64,000 nucleotides of DNA, from the NCBI GenBank assembly GCA_028583685.1, contig JAMXIF010000221.1, forward strand, positions 1,086,748 through 1,150,747, in the 5' to 3' direction. Below the pieces are notes generated by a model. That model was not told the DNA's origin. It worked only from the letters and a program-made list of their open reading frames with translations, and did no database searches. Made by a program: the position numbers and the translations under genes. Source of the stretch: Petaurus breviceps papuanus. Its lineage: Eukaryota; Chordata; Mammalia; Diprotodontia; Petauridae. This document shows positions 22,329-33,091 of the stretch, piece by piece; position 1 is the first letter of the stretch; each line of letters opens with the position of its first letter.

Positions 22329-22864
22329 TGTAATGAGAATGTAAATTTTAAAGATCTTCCCTGCCCCTAGGCTAAAGTGCACCAGAAGCCTGGGGAGGGA
22401 GGCTTGTTTTTCAGTAGATACTTTTTGATTGGCCAGTGGGTCAATAAGGTTGTTACATTCTCTGAGCCAGGAGAAGGCTATATAAGCCCTGATGTGTAGC
22501 TTTGTTTTGGGACTCACTTTGAGAAGTGTTCTGTGATTTGATCTGAATTCTGGGAAGCCGTTGTTGAGAGTCTCCCGGCTTTGAAAAACCCAGAATGTGG
22601 AAACCCAGATGTTGACTGGGTATGGATGTAATGGTTGGACAGTTTGGAAATCTGTCTACTTGATGTTTCTGTCTTGATAATTCTGCCTGTATGCTTTGAG
22701 GTTCGGGGTGCTGACCTTTTCTCCTGAACAAGGTAAACGATATATGTCTGACTGATTAAAGTAATCTTGTTAACCCATTTTGAGTTGCTTTCCTTTAACA
22801 AAGCAGATCCAAGAACCTGTGGTAGCTGCAAACCCTGAGGACGCTTGGGGTGCTTGCCGCTACA
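22329..22864 (+). mobile_element. Solo LTR with 5 bp target duplication GGGAC
   Basis: It starts TGTAATG and ends GCTACA; the 5 bp gggac at 22324-22328 and 22865-22869 is a perfect target duplication. A TATA box (gctatataagcccTG) lies mid-way. By eye it differs from the solo LTR at 32427 at only about one base in twenty, so the family is rather young. It sits inside the class II fossil, in opposite orientation. Confidence 0.88.
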
Positions 22865-24740
22865 GGGACCAGGACACGTTTCCCCCTTTTTGTTTTAATA
22901 AGAAGGATTTCAGGGTTCAGTTAGTTCTTTCAACTATCGCTTGACCTTGTGGGCTATAGAGTAAGCCTGTAGTATGATGAATGGAAAATTGAGAGCAGAA
23001 ATCTTGAAATGGTGTAGATATATAAGCAGGACGATTATCTGTTCTGAGAGCATGAGGCGGTCCAGTAAAAGCAAAGCAATGGAATAAGTGATTATATACA
23101 TGACGAAAAGCTTTTCCTGTTTGAGCTGTGGCCATCACCAACCCAGAACATGTATCTGCCATTACATGAACATATTTTTGTCTTCCAAAGGATGAAACAT
23201 GGGTAACATCCATCTGCCACAGTGAATTAGGAGCCAACCTCGAGGATTATGGGAATTAACAGGTGGTTTGGGTTGAAAAGGAGCACAATTTAGGAATCTT
23301 TTCACTCTATCTCAGGCTTGTGTTCTAGAGATACCACATAATAGTCGCAGTGATCTAGCAGACATATGGAATTTATCATGTGCATGCTTGGCTTCTAAGA
23401 CAGGCAATGACAATGCCTTATCTGCTATCATTAGCCCGGAAAATGGGGCCAGATGCTTTTGTATGTGATCTAACATGCAGGCAATAGAATGGTTCAGTGC
23501 AATTCCTGATCATATTCTGTAAGTCATTAATAATTGATAAACATTAGAGGATGTTTATCAAAACAATGAACTCTCTATCCTGGACACAATACCTTGGACA
23601 TATTGACTATCAGTAATGATGTTTATAGGCTGCTTCAACTGTTTGAAAGCTTGTAACACAGTGAAGAGTTCATTCTGTTGTGTGGAATTAAAAGAAGTGT
23701 TATACATACCTGTAACATTCTGTGATGGGCACCACAATGATGCACGGCGGTGTTTTGTAGCATCTGTAAAAATATTGAGATCCTCTACAGGCTCAGAAGA
23801 CACAATTCAGGGATGAATTCAAGGCCAAGTGTTGTAAATCTTTGATAAAGTTAAAGGTGAGCCATGTGTAAAAGGTAGATAACAAATAATTTTCCATTGA
23901 ACATCTTGTGATATGAGCTGACCTATTTGTTGGTGTGTTAAAGGGGGGTGTGTATTAGCAGGATGTTGACCTGTTGGTTGTATGGTGCAGAGAGTGGCTT
24001 TATGTATCGATTCTCCCATGGAAACAGTATAAGAGGAAGGTGTACTTTTAGATTGAGAGGGCAGATAATCAATCTAAGAGGACATCTCCTTGATGTAAGA
24101 CTGCTGTAGGTGCCTGAGGAGTGGAGAATACTGAAATCTGGAGGTTTGGCCTCACGTAATGGCCAGTATGGTCATAATGCAGCTTATGGAGACTGTTTTT
24201 TAAAGATTTCTCTGCTTCTGTACTTAAAGTTCGGGGAGAGGTAAAATTAGAATCTCCTTTTAAAATATCATATAGTGGTTGTAATTCATGGGTAGGAATG
24301 TCAATATGAGATCTGAGCCATTGAATATCTCCTATGATTTTCTGAAAATCATTCAATGTCTTTAAATTTTCTAATTTTACCTTGGGGGTTTCAAAATTAT
24401 TTAACATCATTAACCTGAAATCCCAAATATTGAAAAGGAGCATCCTTTGAACTTTTTTGGGTGCTACATATAGACCATGAGAATTTAAACAATTAGTTGT
24501 GTCTTATAACATATGCTCCTGGGCTGCCTATCTAGGGATAGGCAGGTGGAAGCTGCGCAGAAGGGCCCTTCTGTCGCAGAGCATTTCTTGAAAGAGGACT
24601 CCCTTTCCCTCATTCTCAGGGTGAAGCAGCCCAGGGCTAGATGATGCCCCCAGCCCTTTGGATCCCCCAAACACCAGAGCAGGAAGGTCCTTCTGTGGGC
24701 AGGATGGAAAGATTCTATCCTAAGCAAAAAGAGCCAGCAC

Positions 24741-25231
24741 CCTGAAAACCCCTGGCAGTGCTTCCACACCTTCCGCTACCAGGAGGCAACCGGGGCCCCA
24801 CCGGAAGCCTTGGGGTGGCTCCCCCCAGAATGACCCCTCAGGGAGCAGATGTTGGAGCTGCTGGTGCTGGAGCTGGTCCTGAGTGTCCTGCCTGTCAACA
24901 TCCAGGCCTGGGTGGGAGAGCAGTGTTCTGAAATCAGTGAAGAGGCTGTCAGTCTGATGGAGGCCCTGCCTTGAGACCCAGAAACACTAATGAGATGAGA
25001 TGGGGGAGGGGGAGGGGAGGGGAAGGGGCAACCCAGGACAGCTTCTGGCACTATGTGGACCTTGTATTGACAAAACTGGGCTTGGTCTCTAGGTCACTCT
25101 GCAGGCGCTGGTAGAGAAAAGAGAGACCCCAGTCCTCCAAGCCCAGCCCCAGGGACCACAGCCTGCAGCAGCCCAGGAGTCACTGAATCACAGCATCAGA
25201 GAGGAGCCCAAAGGCCCCCAGAAGAGCGGTG
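24741..25231 (+). pseudogene. SCAN zinc-finger gene fossil: SCAN exon and linker exon
   Basis: Bases 24741-24973 read PWQCFHTFRYQEATGAPPEA, then after an in-frame [23 protein letters not shown] and [11 protein letters not shown]: a SCAN box that has lost about a dozen residues of helix 2 and the exon donor. After about 115 bases an acceptor (ggtctctag) opens a second exon at 25093-25231, reading VTLQALVEKRETPVLQAQPQ, open to the donor AAGAGCG/gtgagg. This has the look of the post-SCAN linker exon of such genes. No KRAB or finger exon was found downstream on this strand. It is a remnant of a genomic copy, not a processed one. Confidence 0.75.
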
Positions 25232-25424
25232 AGGGCTAGAGGCCTGGGAGCTGCACAGATTTATGGACCCAGGGGCCCAGCCTAGTCACCAGTGGCTGTC
25301 ACCCTGATTTCATTTGGCCCACTGACATCTATTAGCTTCTACAAAAGGATGTTTACTTCAAAGTTATGGCAAGACCAGAAGCATAAACATTTTCCACACA
25401 ACTCTCCCCTATATCCATGAATCA

Positions 25425-25612
25425 GGTAGTGTTAGACTTGGAGTCAAATCTGGTCTCAGACATTCACAAGTCAGATGAATCTGGGCAAATCACTTAACCT
25501 TGTTCACCTCTGTTTCCTCATCTTTAAAATGGGGATAATAATAGCACTGGCCTCTCAGAGATATTGTGAAGATCAAATGAAATAATGCTTGTAAGGCACT
25601 TAGCACAGGGCT
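25425..25612 (+). repeat. MIR/THER1-type SINE, sense
   Basis: gacttggagtcaaatctggt, gggcaaatcacttaaccttg, cctcatctttaaaatgggga, aatgcttgtaaggcacttag in consensus order. Confidence 0.75.
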
Positions 25613-25744
25613 TCCTCCCTCCCTTCTTCAACTCAGTCTCTGGGAGGTTGTAGTCAGACTTGGCCCAGGTTCTACATAGCATTTGTTCACACCCAAATGG
25701 AGCACCCCTGCAGATGAGTTCTCTCAGCTACAAGTGAGGATTCA

Positions 25745-26100
25745 TAAGGTCCCTTCATCCAAGTCATGACAAAACTATGGAGTCCATAGGGTGAAGGAGT
25801 GCCCTAAGGCACTAAGAGATCTCTCCCTGCTGAAGTAGAGCCATCCATGACTGCTCCTTGGTTCTTTTCCACAAAGACAGAATGATGGGCTTGACAGAGG
25901 CCAACATCTCCCTCTGTATCCTGGGCCATTTACATCCTGCCACTGGACCCAGATGGCTACAAAGGAATAGCTCTGGAGGAGAAAGTGAGGCTGATGACTT
26001 TGCACTGCCTTCCCTCACCTAAATCCAATCCACTTGCATGTCATGACATCAATTCTCTGATGTCAGGTTCATCTTCAAGAACAAAGGACAAATAATAACC
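25745..26100 (+). repeat. RTE-derived SINE or RTE 3' end (marsupial RTESINE-like)
   Basis: The block ggaccc agatggct...ctggaggagaaagtgaggct, then gtcatgacatcaattctctg and tcttcaagaacaaaggacaa with an ataataac tail, is the 3' end shared by marsupial RTE elements and their SINE partners. Naming is from memory. Confidence 0.6.
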
Positions 26101-26506
26101 TAATTCCAGGCATCCCCACCCACTACTGCCAGCCGGGTTATCCTATCAAGGATGAAAATGAGACTCATTCGCTGTGCCCAGTGCATATCTATCCTGGACT
26201 TTTTTCATGATCTAACCATGTACATGGAAGACACTTCATCACAGGGGGAGTGAGCCTTCTAGAAGCTGGATTTTGTTACTAGGTCAAATGACCAACAAAT
26301 CAACACAATGGAACTTTGCATCCTTTATACTTTTTAGTTAGTTATGTGATTGTAGCTTCCCAGTCTGCTTCTGAAAAATCCAGAATTATGCCCCTGTAGG
26401 TGCTGTGAATATTGTGTTGGTGCTATGGCTAGTGAGTGTGTGAGACCAGAGTTGAATTTAGGTTTCCTGACTCCAGGCCCATCACTTTATCTACTGCTCT
26501 GCCAAG

Positions 26507-26510
<4 letters not shown>

Positions 26511-26578
<68 letters not shown>

Positions 26579-26580
26579 AA
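26511..26580. repeat. (TG)n(GA)n compound microsatellite
   Basis: About 17 TG units run straight into about 16 GA units with one interruption. It follows a MIR remnant (caggcccatcactttatcta). Confidence 0.9.
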
Positions 26581-27299
26581 TAAGATAGCTTGAGCATTTA
26601 TTAAGCTCTTGCTATATATCAAAGATACAAAAACAAGTAAGTTCCTACCCTCAGAGGGCTTCTATTCCAATGGAGGAAGACAGCACATAAAAGAGAATAG
26701 AAAAGAGGAAGAAAAGAGGATGACAGTGGTGAAGACATAGTCAGAAAGTGTCTTCTTGGCCTCATTTCAGGCAGAGCCAAGGCTAAGGTTCTGGTATGAG
26801 GGAAAGTGAGGGCTCTGGGCATTTTCATCGATGCCTAGTACCCTGGCAACCACACAAGTAAAGGCTTATTGACCAATGGAAAAAAGAGACATTCTTAGCC
26901 AAACCAGGGGCAGGGTTTGTAACAAGGACTACTTGGCTGTCTCAGCTGAGCTCAGCATCCCTGCCTCCCAGTTGCCCATCATGCTCTGCCAGCCAAGCAT
27001 CAGAGAAAGGATCAGGACATGATGTCAACAGTCCCTATGTCAACTCAATCTGGAGGATGGTTTCAGTACTATTTAAGGGACCATCAATGGGAAGTAGGGG
27101 GAGGTGGTAGAAACAGGACTTGCACGTGGCTCTGGCTTCCACCTCCTCCAATTCATGTAAAAAATGACTAAACAAACTTTGGAGTTACAGAACCCACAAA
27201 ATGACAGAGAGAAGCTAACCTCCCACTGAAGATAGTCCAGCAGGCTGGCAGGAAGAGGCAAGGGAAAACTGTTACAATGGAGGGGAAGAACAGGAAGAT

Positions 27300-27870
27300 A
27301 GAAGGGAATGAGTCAATCTTATTCTCATTGAATTTGGCTTAAGGAGGGAATGACATACACACTAAATAGGGTATCTAACCCTACAGGAGAGAAGGGGAAG
27401 GAGGATGAGAGGGGGGATTATGGAAGGGAGGGCAGGCTGGGGGGGAGGGAAGTTGGAAACACCCACTGGTTTTTTTTAAGCAATAGGGGTTAAGTAACTT
27501 GCTCAAGGTTACACGGCCAGTTATTTCTGGGTGTGGTGCTGAGTATCTGAGCCCGGATTTGATCCAGGTCATCCTGACACTGGAGCCGGTGCTCTTACTC
27601 GCTGAGCCACCTGGCTGCCCCTGAAACACCCACTTTTGAAAAGGAACAGGGTCAAAGTAGAGAATAGAACAAGTGGGAGGTGGGATAGGAGGGAGGGAAA
27701 AATGTCTTTCACAATATATCCACTATGGAAATGTTTTACATAGCTACACATGTACAACCTATATTGAACTGCTTATCTTCCCAGTAAGGGTGGGTGATGA
27801 GGGAGGAAGGGAAAGAATATGGAATTCAAAGTTTTAAAATCAAATGTTTAAAAATTTTTTTTAAAGGAAG
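27300..27870 (+). mobile_element. L1 3' UTR fragment (marsupial L1), interrupted by a SINE
   Basis: It contains ggcttaaggagggaatgaca, aaccctacaggagagaaggg, G-rich text, then tcaaagtagagaatagaaca, tttcacaatatatccacta, acacatgtacaacctatatt and an A-rich end. A SINE with its own target duplication splits it at 27456-27634. Confidence 0.6.
27456..27634 (-). repeat. tRNA-derived SINE with 12 bp target duplication
   Basis: The body lies at 27468-27622 and is of the CCAGAAATAACTGG subfamily. The direct repeat gaaacacccact flanks it at 27456-27467 and 27623-27634. Confidence 0.9.
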
Positions 27871-28126
27871 TAGGGGGAGGTAAGTTTCTCCCAACACCTC
27901 CATAAGTGTTCCTTAGTGGTAAGTCTCTTGCCCCCATAGTCTGTACAACTGAGATAGGAAGTGGTTGGGCCCTTCCATTCTCTTGCAATGTCCTGACTGG
28001 AGTGCAGCCAGGAGAAAATGGGATTTCTCTCTCTTCCTTCCCCTCCTTGGAGTGGCCACCATCTTCTGCCTCTCTGCAGCCAGGAATGCCATGGATAAAG
28101 TGGGCCTGTCAGGAAGACCCAAGTTC

Positions 28127-28304
28127 AAATCTAGCCTCATGGGGCAGCCAGGTAGCACAATGAGTAAGAGCAATGGCCCCAGAGTCAGGATGACCTGGGA
28201 TCAAATCCGGGCTCAGATACTTACCACCACACCCAGAAATAACTGGGTGTGTAACCTTGAGCAAGTTACTTAACCCCAATTGCTTTAAAAAAAATCTAGC
28301 CTCA
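28127..28304 (+). repeat. tRNA-derived SINE inserted in an older SINE
   Basis: The body (28140-28291) starts tggggcagccaggtagcaca and ends in an A run. The perfect duplication aaatctagcctca lies at 28127-28139 and 28292-28304. The flanks form an older SINE (aagttcaaatctagcctcag|acactgcctaactgggtt). Confidence 0.9.
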
Positions 28305-28465
28305 GACACTGCCTAACTGGGTTACCCTGCATAAGTCAAAATGTAAAATATCATATCACCTACCTCCCAGCACTGTTGTGAAGATTCAATGAGAGAATAA
28401 GTATTTATAAAGTGCTCAACACAGTGCTTGACACAAAGTAGGTGCCTCACAGGACCTCCCCAAAC

Positions 28466-28645
28466 TTCTCTCTCTTTTCTCTCTCCCCCCTACCTCTTCT
28501 CTTCTCTTGCTCTCTTTTCAGTTACTCCCATTTTCTCTGTCTCTCTCCATCTCTCTCTGTCTCTTTCTGAGTCTCTGTGTGTGTGTCTCTGTCTGTCTGT
28601 CTGTCTGTCTGTCTCTTCCCCTTCCTCCCTCCCTCCCTCCCTTTC
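28466..28645. repeat. Pyrimidine-rich simple repeats with (TGTC)n and (TCCC)n
   Basis: Includes seven units of tgtc/tctg near 28590 and ccctccctccctccc near 28630. Confidence 0.85.
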
Positions 28646-28964
28646 TTTTCTGACCAGAGGTCAGAGGCTAGAGTTCCACACAAGTTTGAAAGACCCCGAG
28701 TTTGATCCAGGTGCTGACTACTTTTGGGTAGCAATTATTTGAAATAGTGCACTCTTGAGTGATGGAAGAGGATTCCTTGATGGAGCCAGAGATCATAGGT
28801 TTAGAGCCTGCCTGTTTCCTCAATTGTGAACATGAAGGTGGGGAGGGTTGGACTAGATGATTGATCTGTCAAAGAGATGTTAGAGAGATGACAAAATTGG
28901 ACTATGGGTCGGCAGCTACTGGTGTTCTGTTAATTGGTGCTATTATTTTTGTAAAAAAAAAAAT

Positions 28965-29340
28965 ACCACCTGACAATGACTGATTTTGAAAGACTTGGCT
29001 CTTCTCAGCAATGCAAGGATCTAAGACAACTCCAAAAAGCTCATAATGCTATCCACACTGAGAGAAAGAACCATGGAGTACGAATGCAGAGCGAAGCAGA
29101 CTATTTGCCTTCTCTTTTTATGTTTGTTTCTTCTTTCTCATGGTTTCTCCCATTGGTTCTAATTCTTCTTTACATTATTCTAATGTGAACATATGTTTAA
29201 TATGAATGTATATGCAGAGCCTAGATTAGATTGCACTTTGTCTTGAGGAGAGGGGAGGGAGGAGGAGAGGGAAAATTTAGGACTCAAAATCTTATGGAAG
29301 TGAATGTTGAAAACTAAAATAAATTAATAAATAATTTTTA
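28965..29340 (+). mobile_element. L1 3'-end fragment (marsupial L1)
   Basis: cttctcagcaatgcaaggat, gagagaaagaaccatggagt, ggttctaattcttctttaca, catatgtttaatatgaatgt, aatcttatggaagtgaatgt, and an A-rich end at 29330. It matches the L1 end at 42355-43000. Confidence 0.8.
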
Positions 29341-29344
29341 AAAG

Positions 29345-29940
29345 GACCACCTGTGATAAGCTTACTGTGATCATGCAAGCCCAGGTGACCAAAGGTCCCA
29401 CAGGGTTATGTTTCCTTTTTCCATTGAATGAAATAAATGGATTCCATTATGTTATTCTTTCCTCTCCCTGAGGAAAACTTGGGAGTCCTCATTGCAACTT
29501 CTTTATGTCACCAGCATTATATGTGCTGGTGTGGTTTTGTTTCTCACCTTTTTGGTCAATGGACAGAGATTCCACAAAATACACAACACTAAAATGTATA
29601 TTTATAGAAGTTAATTTAGACAACTTAAAACCATATGATTCTTAGCCCTTTACCACACCTTTGCCATTGTTCTGGGGGAAGGGGAAGGGAAGGGGCACCC
29701 AGAACCAAAAGCTCCTTAGTATTTCTCTCTGTTTCATGGGCCATCATGACCAAAATCTTCTTCACCTAAGGTCTAATCTTCTGGTAATGAACCTTACCAT
29801 TCTTGAGAAGGCAAGTTCTTAGATCACAACACAGTCTATCTCTAGGACTAGACTTGGAATCTCTCTATCTCAGCAGAATCTTCCAGAATCATAATAGACC
29901 TCAAGATAGTAAGACCACTGCCACGACCATGACATAGGGG
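29345..29940. other. No gene or named repeat
   Basis: AT-richer intergenic stretch. A short G-rich patch (gggggaaggggaagggaagg) lies at 29670. Nothing else is supported. Confidence 0.35.
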
Positions 29941-29944
29941 AAGG

Positions 29945-30213
29945 GGTATGGAAATAAACATTTATCAGGCACCTACTCTGTGCCAGGCACTTGGTTAGAT
30001 GTTTTACAAATATCTCATTTGAACCTCACTACAACCTTGGGAGGGAAGGAGGGAGGTATTATTATCCTCATTTTAGAGTTGAGGAAATTGAGGCAGAGAT
30101 TAAGTGACTTCCCCAGGTTCACACAGCTAGTAAGTATATGAAGCTGAATTTAAACCCAGGTTTTTACTCCAGGCCTAGTGCTCTACCTACTGTGCCACCT
30201 AGCTGCCTCTAAG
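29945..30213 (-). repeat. THER1-type SINE, near full length, antisense
   Basis: Runs from aaataaacatttatcaggca through ctcattttagagttgaggaa, cacacagctagtaagtatat, to ctgtgccacctagctgcctc, so the tRNA-like head is present. Confidence 0.82.
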
Positions 30214-30324
30214 GGAGGACTTTCATGGAGGATTATACAGGAAGGATTGCCAAAAAAGAACTGTTAGCAACAACAATGTATGTCCCTCTCACTCCCCCCC
30301 CCCATCTAATATAGTACCAAGGCC

Positions 30325-30545
30325 TGTCGATTTTTACCTCTGTAATATCTCTGGTGGATTTCACCTCTAAAGCACCTCTGGTGGATTTCACCTNNNNNNN
30401 NNNGCAGCATCTCTGGTGGATTTCACCTCTAAAGCACCTCTGGTGGATTTTACCTTTGCAGCACCTCTGGTGGATTTCACCTCTGCAGCATCTCTGATAT
30501 CACCTCTGTAATATCTTGCTGATTTTACCTTTGAAGCATTTCTGG
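30325..30545 (+). repeat. 27 bp tandem array inside L2, with assembly gap
   Basis: Units of the form ggatttcacctctgcagcat plus ctctggt; eight or more are visible, with period 27 except for a few short ones. A run of 10 N at 30394-30403 interrupts it, so the true copy number is unknown. Confidence 0.88.
30394..30403. other. Assembly gap (10 N)
   Basis: Ten N inside the 27 bp array; a fixed-size placeholder is likely. Confidence 0.95.
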
Positions 30546-31137
30546 AATACTCCATCTTCTCTCCTCAGATGCTACCCCCATCCTGGTGCAGACCATCACC
30601 ACACCTCTTAATAACTGCAATAAGGTAGGTCTCCTTGCCTCAAGTCTCTCCCCATTCCAATCCAAACTCCATTCAATCACCATGGTGATTTTCCTAGCAG
30701 GTCTCCATACTTCCTATCGTCAACCCTGTTATTCAAGACAAAGAATTATAGGAGATGTCAAGATAAATCTCTTCGACATAGAAATAGTCCCTAAAGGCAT
30801 TCTGAGAAACTGAGACTTGGAGGGGATTTGGGGGAGCCAGACCCTTGCCTCCCCCGGTGATAATAAGCCTTTAAATGTTGCCTATAGTTGAAGTTGGAAG
30901 CAAAGCCAGATATACTATAGCAACTTTTCTCTGCTCACTTGTTTCTGGGGTAGAATCAGCTGTCAGGACCACAGAAATCTTTCTCTCCTGCCCTCAAGGG
31001 AGCTGAGACACAGGCAGAACCTGGAGTGGGTTCAAGTCTCAAACCCAAGGCCTTGCCTTTAGCCTTGGTGGTAGTGATCTCTCTAGTCAGTTTGACTTGC
31101 CCAAATTGCAGGCGAAACTCACTGACTAACCTGTAAA

Positions 31138-31323
31138 GAATACCCCAAATGGGGGCGGCTAGGTGGCGCAGTGAATACAGCATCAGCCCTGGAGTTAGAA
31201 GGACCTGAGTTCAAATCTGGCCTCACACACTTAACACAAAAACTAGCCATGTGACCTTGGGCAAGTCACTTAACCCCAAATGCCCTCCCAAAAAAGGCAA
31301 AAAATAAATAGGAATACCCCAAA
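31138..31323 (+). repeat. tRNA-derived SINE (SINE1/WSINE type), 12 bp target duplication
   Basis: The body (31150-31311) starts tgggggcggctaggtggcgc, has the B box gagttcaaatctgg and the tail ccttgggcaagtcacttaac. The flank gaataccccaaa is duplicated at 31138-31149 and 31312-31323. Confidence 0.92.
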
Positions 31324-31489
31324 CCAAAGGGGTAGAAAACAGAGCTGGAGAATCTGGGTACAGATCCCCCCTCTGCTCTTAACTAGCTGTGTGAGCTTGT
31401 TGCCCAACCATCAGAGTGAGAACACTAGCCCAAAGTAGGCAAGGCTGCCCTTCCTGAAAGACCTCCAAGAAGAGGTCAAGAGAATGTTT

Positions 31490-32367
31490 CTCAGGCTTGT
31501 TTTTTTTTTCTTAGCAGGCATAGTTCAATTTATTTGTTTATAAAAAACCATCTATGTGTTTGCCACAGCAGCTGCCTGGGTCCTCTTCACAAGATGGTCA
31601 GTGAATTCCTGATAAGGTCTGGGGTTAGACAGCTGTATGTTTTGGAGATGGCATCAAAGGTAGATTTAGCGAAGTTGACCAGAGGGGAAGTGTAGCAGTC
31701 ATCAATTCCAGCCATCATCAGGAGCTTCTTAAGCACAGGAGCTGAGACTATGCCAGTACCTCTAGGGGTGGGGATCAGGCACCCCAGAACCGACCCACAT
31801 CGCCCAGTGACCTTGCAGGGTACTGTGTGAGGCTTGCCAGTCTTGTTCCCCCAGTAGCCACATCTCACAGGAACGATGGACAGCTTGGCCAGAGTGATAG
31901 CACCATGAATAGCTGTGGCCACTTCCTTGGAGCACTTGACACCCAGACCAACATGGCCATTGTAGTCACCAATGGCCACAAAAGCCTTGAACCTGGTACG
32001 TTGTCCAGCTCTAGTTTGTTTCTGAACAGGCATGATCTTCAGAACCTCATCTTTCAATGAAGATCCCAGGAAGAAATCTATGGTCTCAGACTCCTTGATA
32101 GGAAGGGAGAAAAGATAGATCTCTTCCAAAGGCTTATCTTCATGTCCTTGACTAGTCGGCCCAGCTTAGTGACAAGAACCCATTCTTTGTCTTCGGCCTT
32201 TCCTCCCCGGACCGCAAGGCCACGACCCCGGCCTCAACCTCGGCCCCCACTGCTGAAGCCACCGTGGAAGCCTCCCCAGCCACCGACGACTCCCGGGCCT
32301 CCTGCACCTCCTGCAGCACCAGCATCATCTGCCTTTTGGTGTTCACTAGAAGCAGAAGCTCAGGCTT
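31490..32367 (-). pseudogene. RPS2P: RPS2 (uS5) processed pseudogene
   Basis: The body is 31499-32358 on the minus strand. It has no introns and reads ADDAGAAGG at its start, then [60 protein letters not shown] and [15 protein letters not shown]. The 3' UTR text, an AATAAA and a 10-base poly(A) follow (T run at 31500-31509). The direct repeat ctcaggctt at 31490-31498 and 32359-32367 marks LINE-driven insertion. Damage includes a stop in the Gly/Arg-rich N-terminus, missing residues in the CTATLG segment and a frame loss at the C-terminus. Most of the ribosomal S5 fold is still readable, so the copy is moderately young. Confidence 0.92.
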
Positions 32368-33091
32368 ATTCTTTTTTTTTTTTTTTAAAGCAATCGGGGT
32401 TAAGTGACTTGCTCCAAGTTACATGGTGTAATGGGAATGCAAATTTGGAAGATCTTTCCTGCCCCTAGGCTAAAATGCACCTGAAGCCTGGGGAGGGAGG
32501 CTTGTTTTTCAGTAGATACTTCTTGATTGGCCAGTGAGTCAATAAGGTTGTTACATTCTCTGAGCCAGGAGAAGGCTATATAAGCCCTGATGTGTAGCTT
32601 TGTTTTGGGACTCACTTTGAGAAGTGTTCTGTGATTTGATCTGAATTCTGGGAAGCTGTTGTTGAGAGTCCCCCGGCTTTGAAAAACCCAGATGTGGAAA
32701 CCCAGATGTTTACTGGGTATGGATGTAATGGTTGGACAGTTTGGAAATCTGTCTACTTGATCTGTTTCTGTCTTGATAATTCTGCCTGTATACTTTGAAG
32801 TTCGGGGTGCTGACCTATTTCCCCTGAACAAGGTAAATGATATATGGTCTGACTGATTAAAGTAAGCTTGTTAACCCATTTTGAGTTGCTTTCCTTTATC
32901 AAAGCAGATCCAAGAACCTGTATGGGCAGCAAACCCTGAGGACGCGCTTGGGGTGCTTGCTGCTACACATGGCCAGGTGTTTCTGGGTGTGGTGCTAAGT
33001 GTCTGAGCCCTGATTTGATCCCAGGTCATCCCGACTCTGGAGCTGGTACTCTTACTCGCTGTGCTACCTGGCCACCCCACAGGCCTATTCT
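32361..33091 (-). repeat. tRNA-derived SINE split by a solo LTR
   Basis: SINE parts lie at 32373-32426 and 32968-33079 (CCAGAAATAACTGG-like subfamily, here ggtgtttctgggtgtggtg). The outer target duplication is caggcttattct / caggcctattct at 32361-32372 and 33080-33091. It abuts the 5' end of the RPS2 pseudogene and overlaps that copy's target duplication. Confidence 0.88.
32427..32967 (+). mobile_element. Solo LTR with 5 bp target duplication CATGG
   Basis: Starts TGTAATGGG and ends GCTACA, with catgg at 32422-32426 and 32968-32972. Same family as the LTR at 22329 (close similarity over the whole length, TATA box included). Confidence 0.9.

Larger units (their letters stand above)
21441..24480 (-). 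mobile_element. Class II (betaretrovirus-like) ERV fossil, 3' half
   Basis: In minus orientation the order is RT connection region (about 24443-24069), RNase H (about 23803-23558), integrase core (about 23237-22917), a possible env remnant (about 22074-21634) and an LTR (about 21672-21441). Typical words are FQKIIGDIQWLRSHIDIPTH (RT), ITDSQYVQGIV (RNase H) and [20 protein letters not shown] (integrase). The 5' half is absent. The element is broken in many places and is older than the solo LTR inserted between its pol and env parts. Confidence 0.75.
30290..30710 (+). repeat. L2 fragment with expanded 27 bp array
   Basis: L2 sense text enters at taccaaggcctgtcgatttt and resumes after the array with gctacccccatcctggtgca, taactgcaataaggtaggtc, ccattccaatccaaactcca. 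The array occupies 30325-30545. Confidence 0.75.

Noticed and set aside
31587-32129. A working RPS2 gene
   Set aside because: Intronless, with poly(A) and target duplication, stops and missing residues: processed copy.
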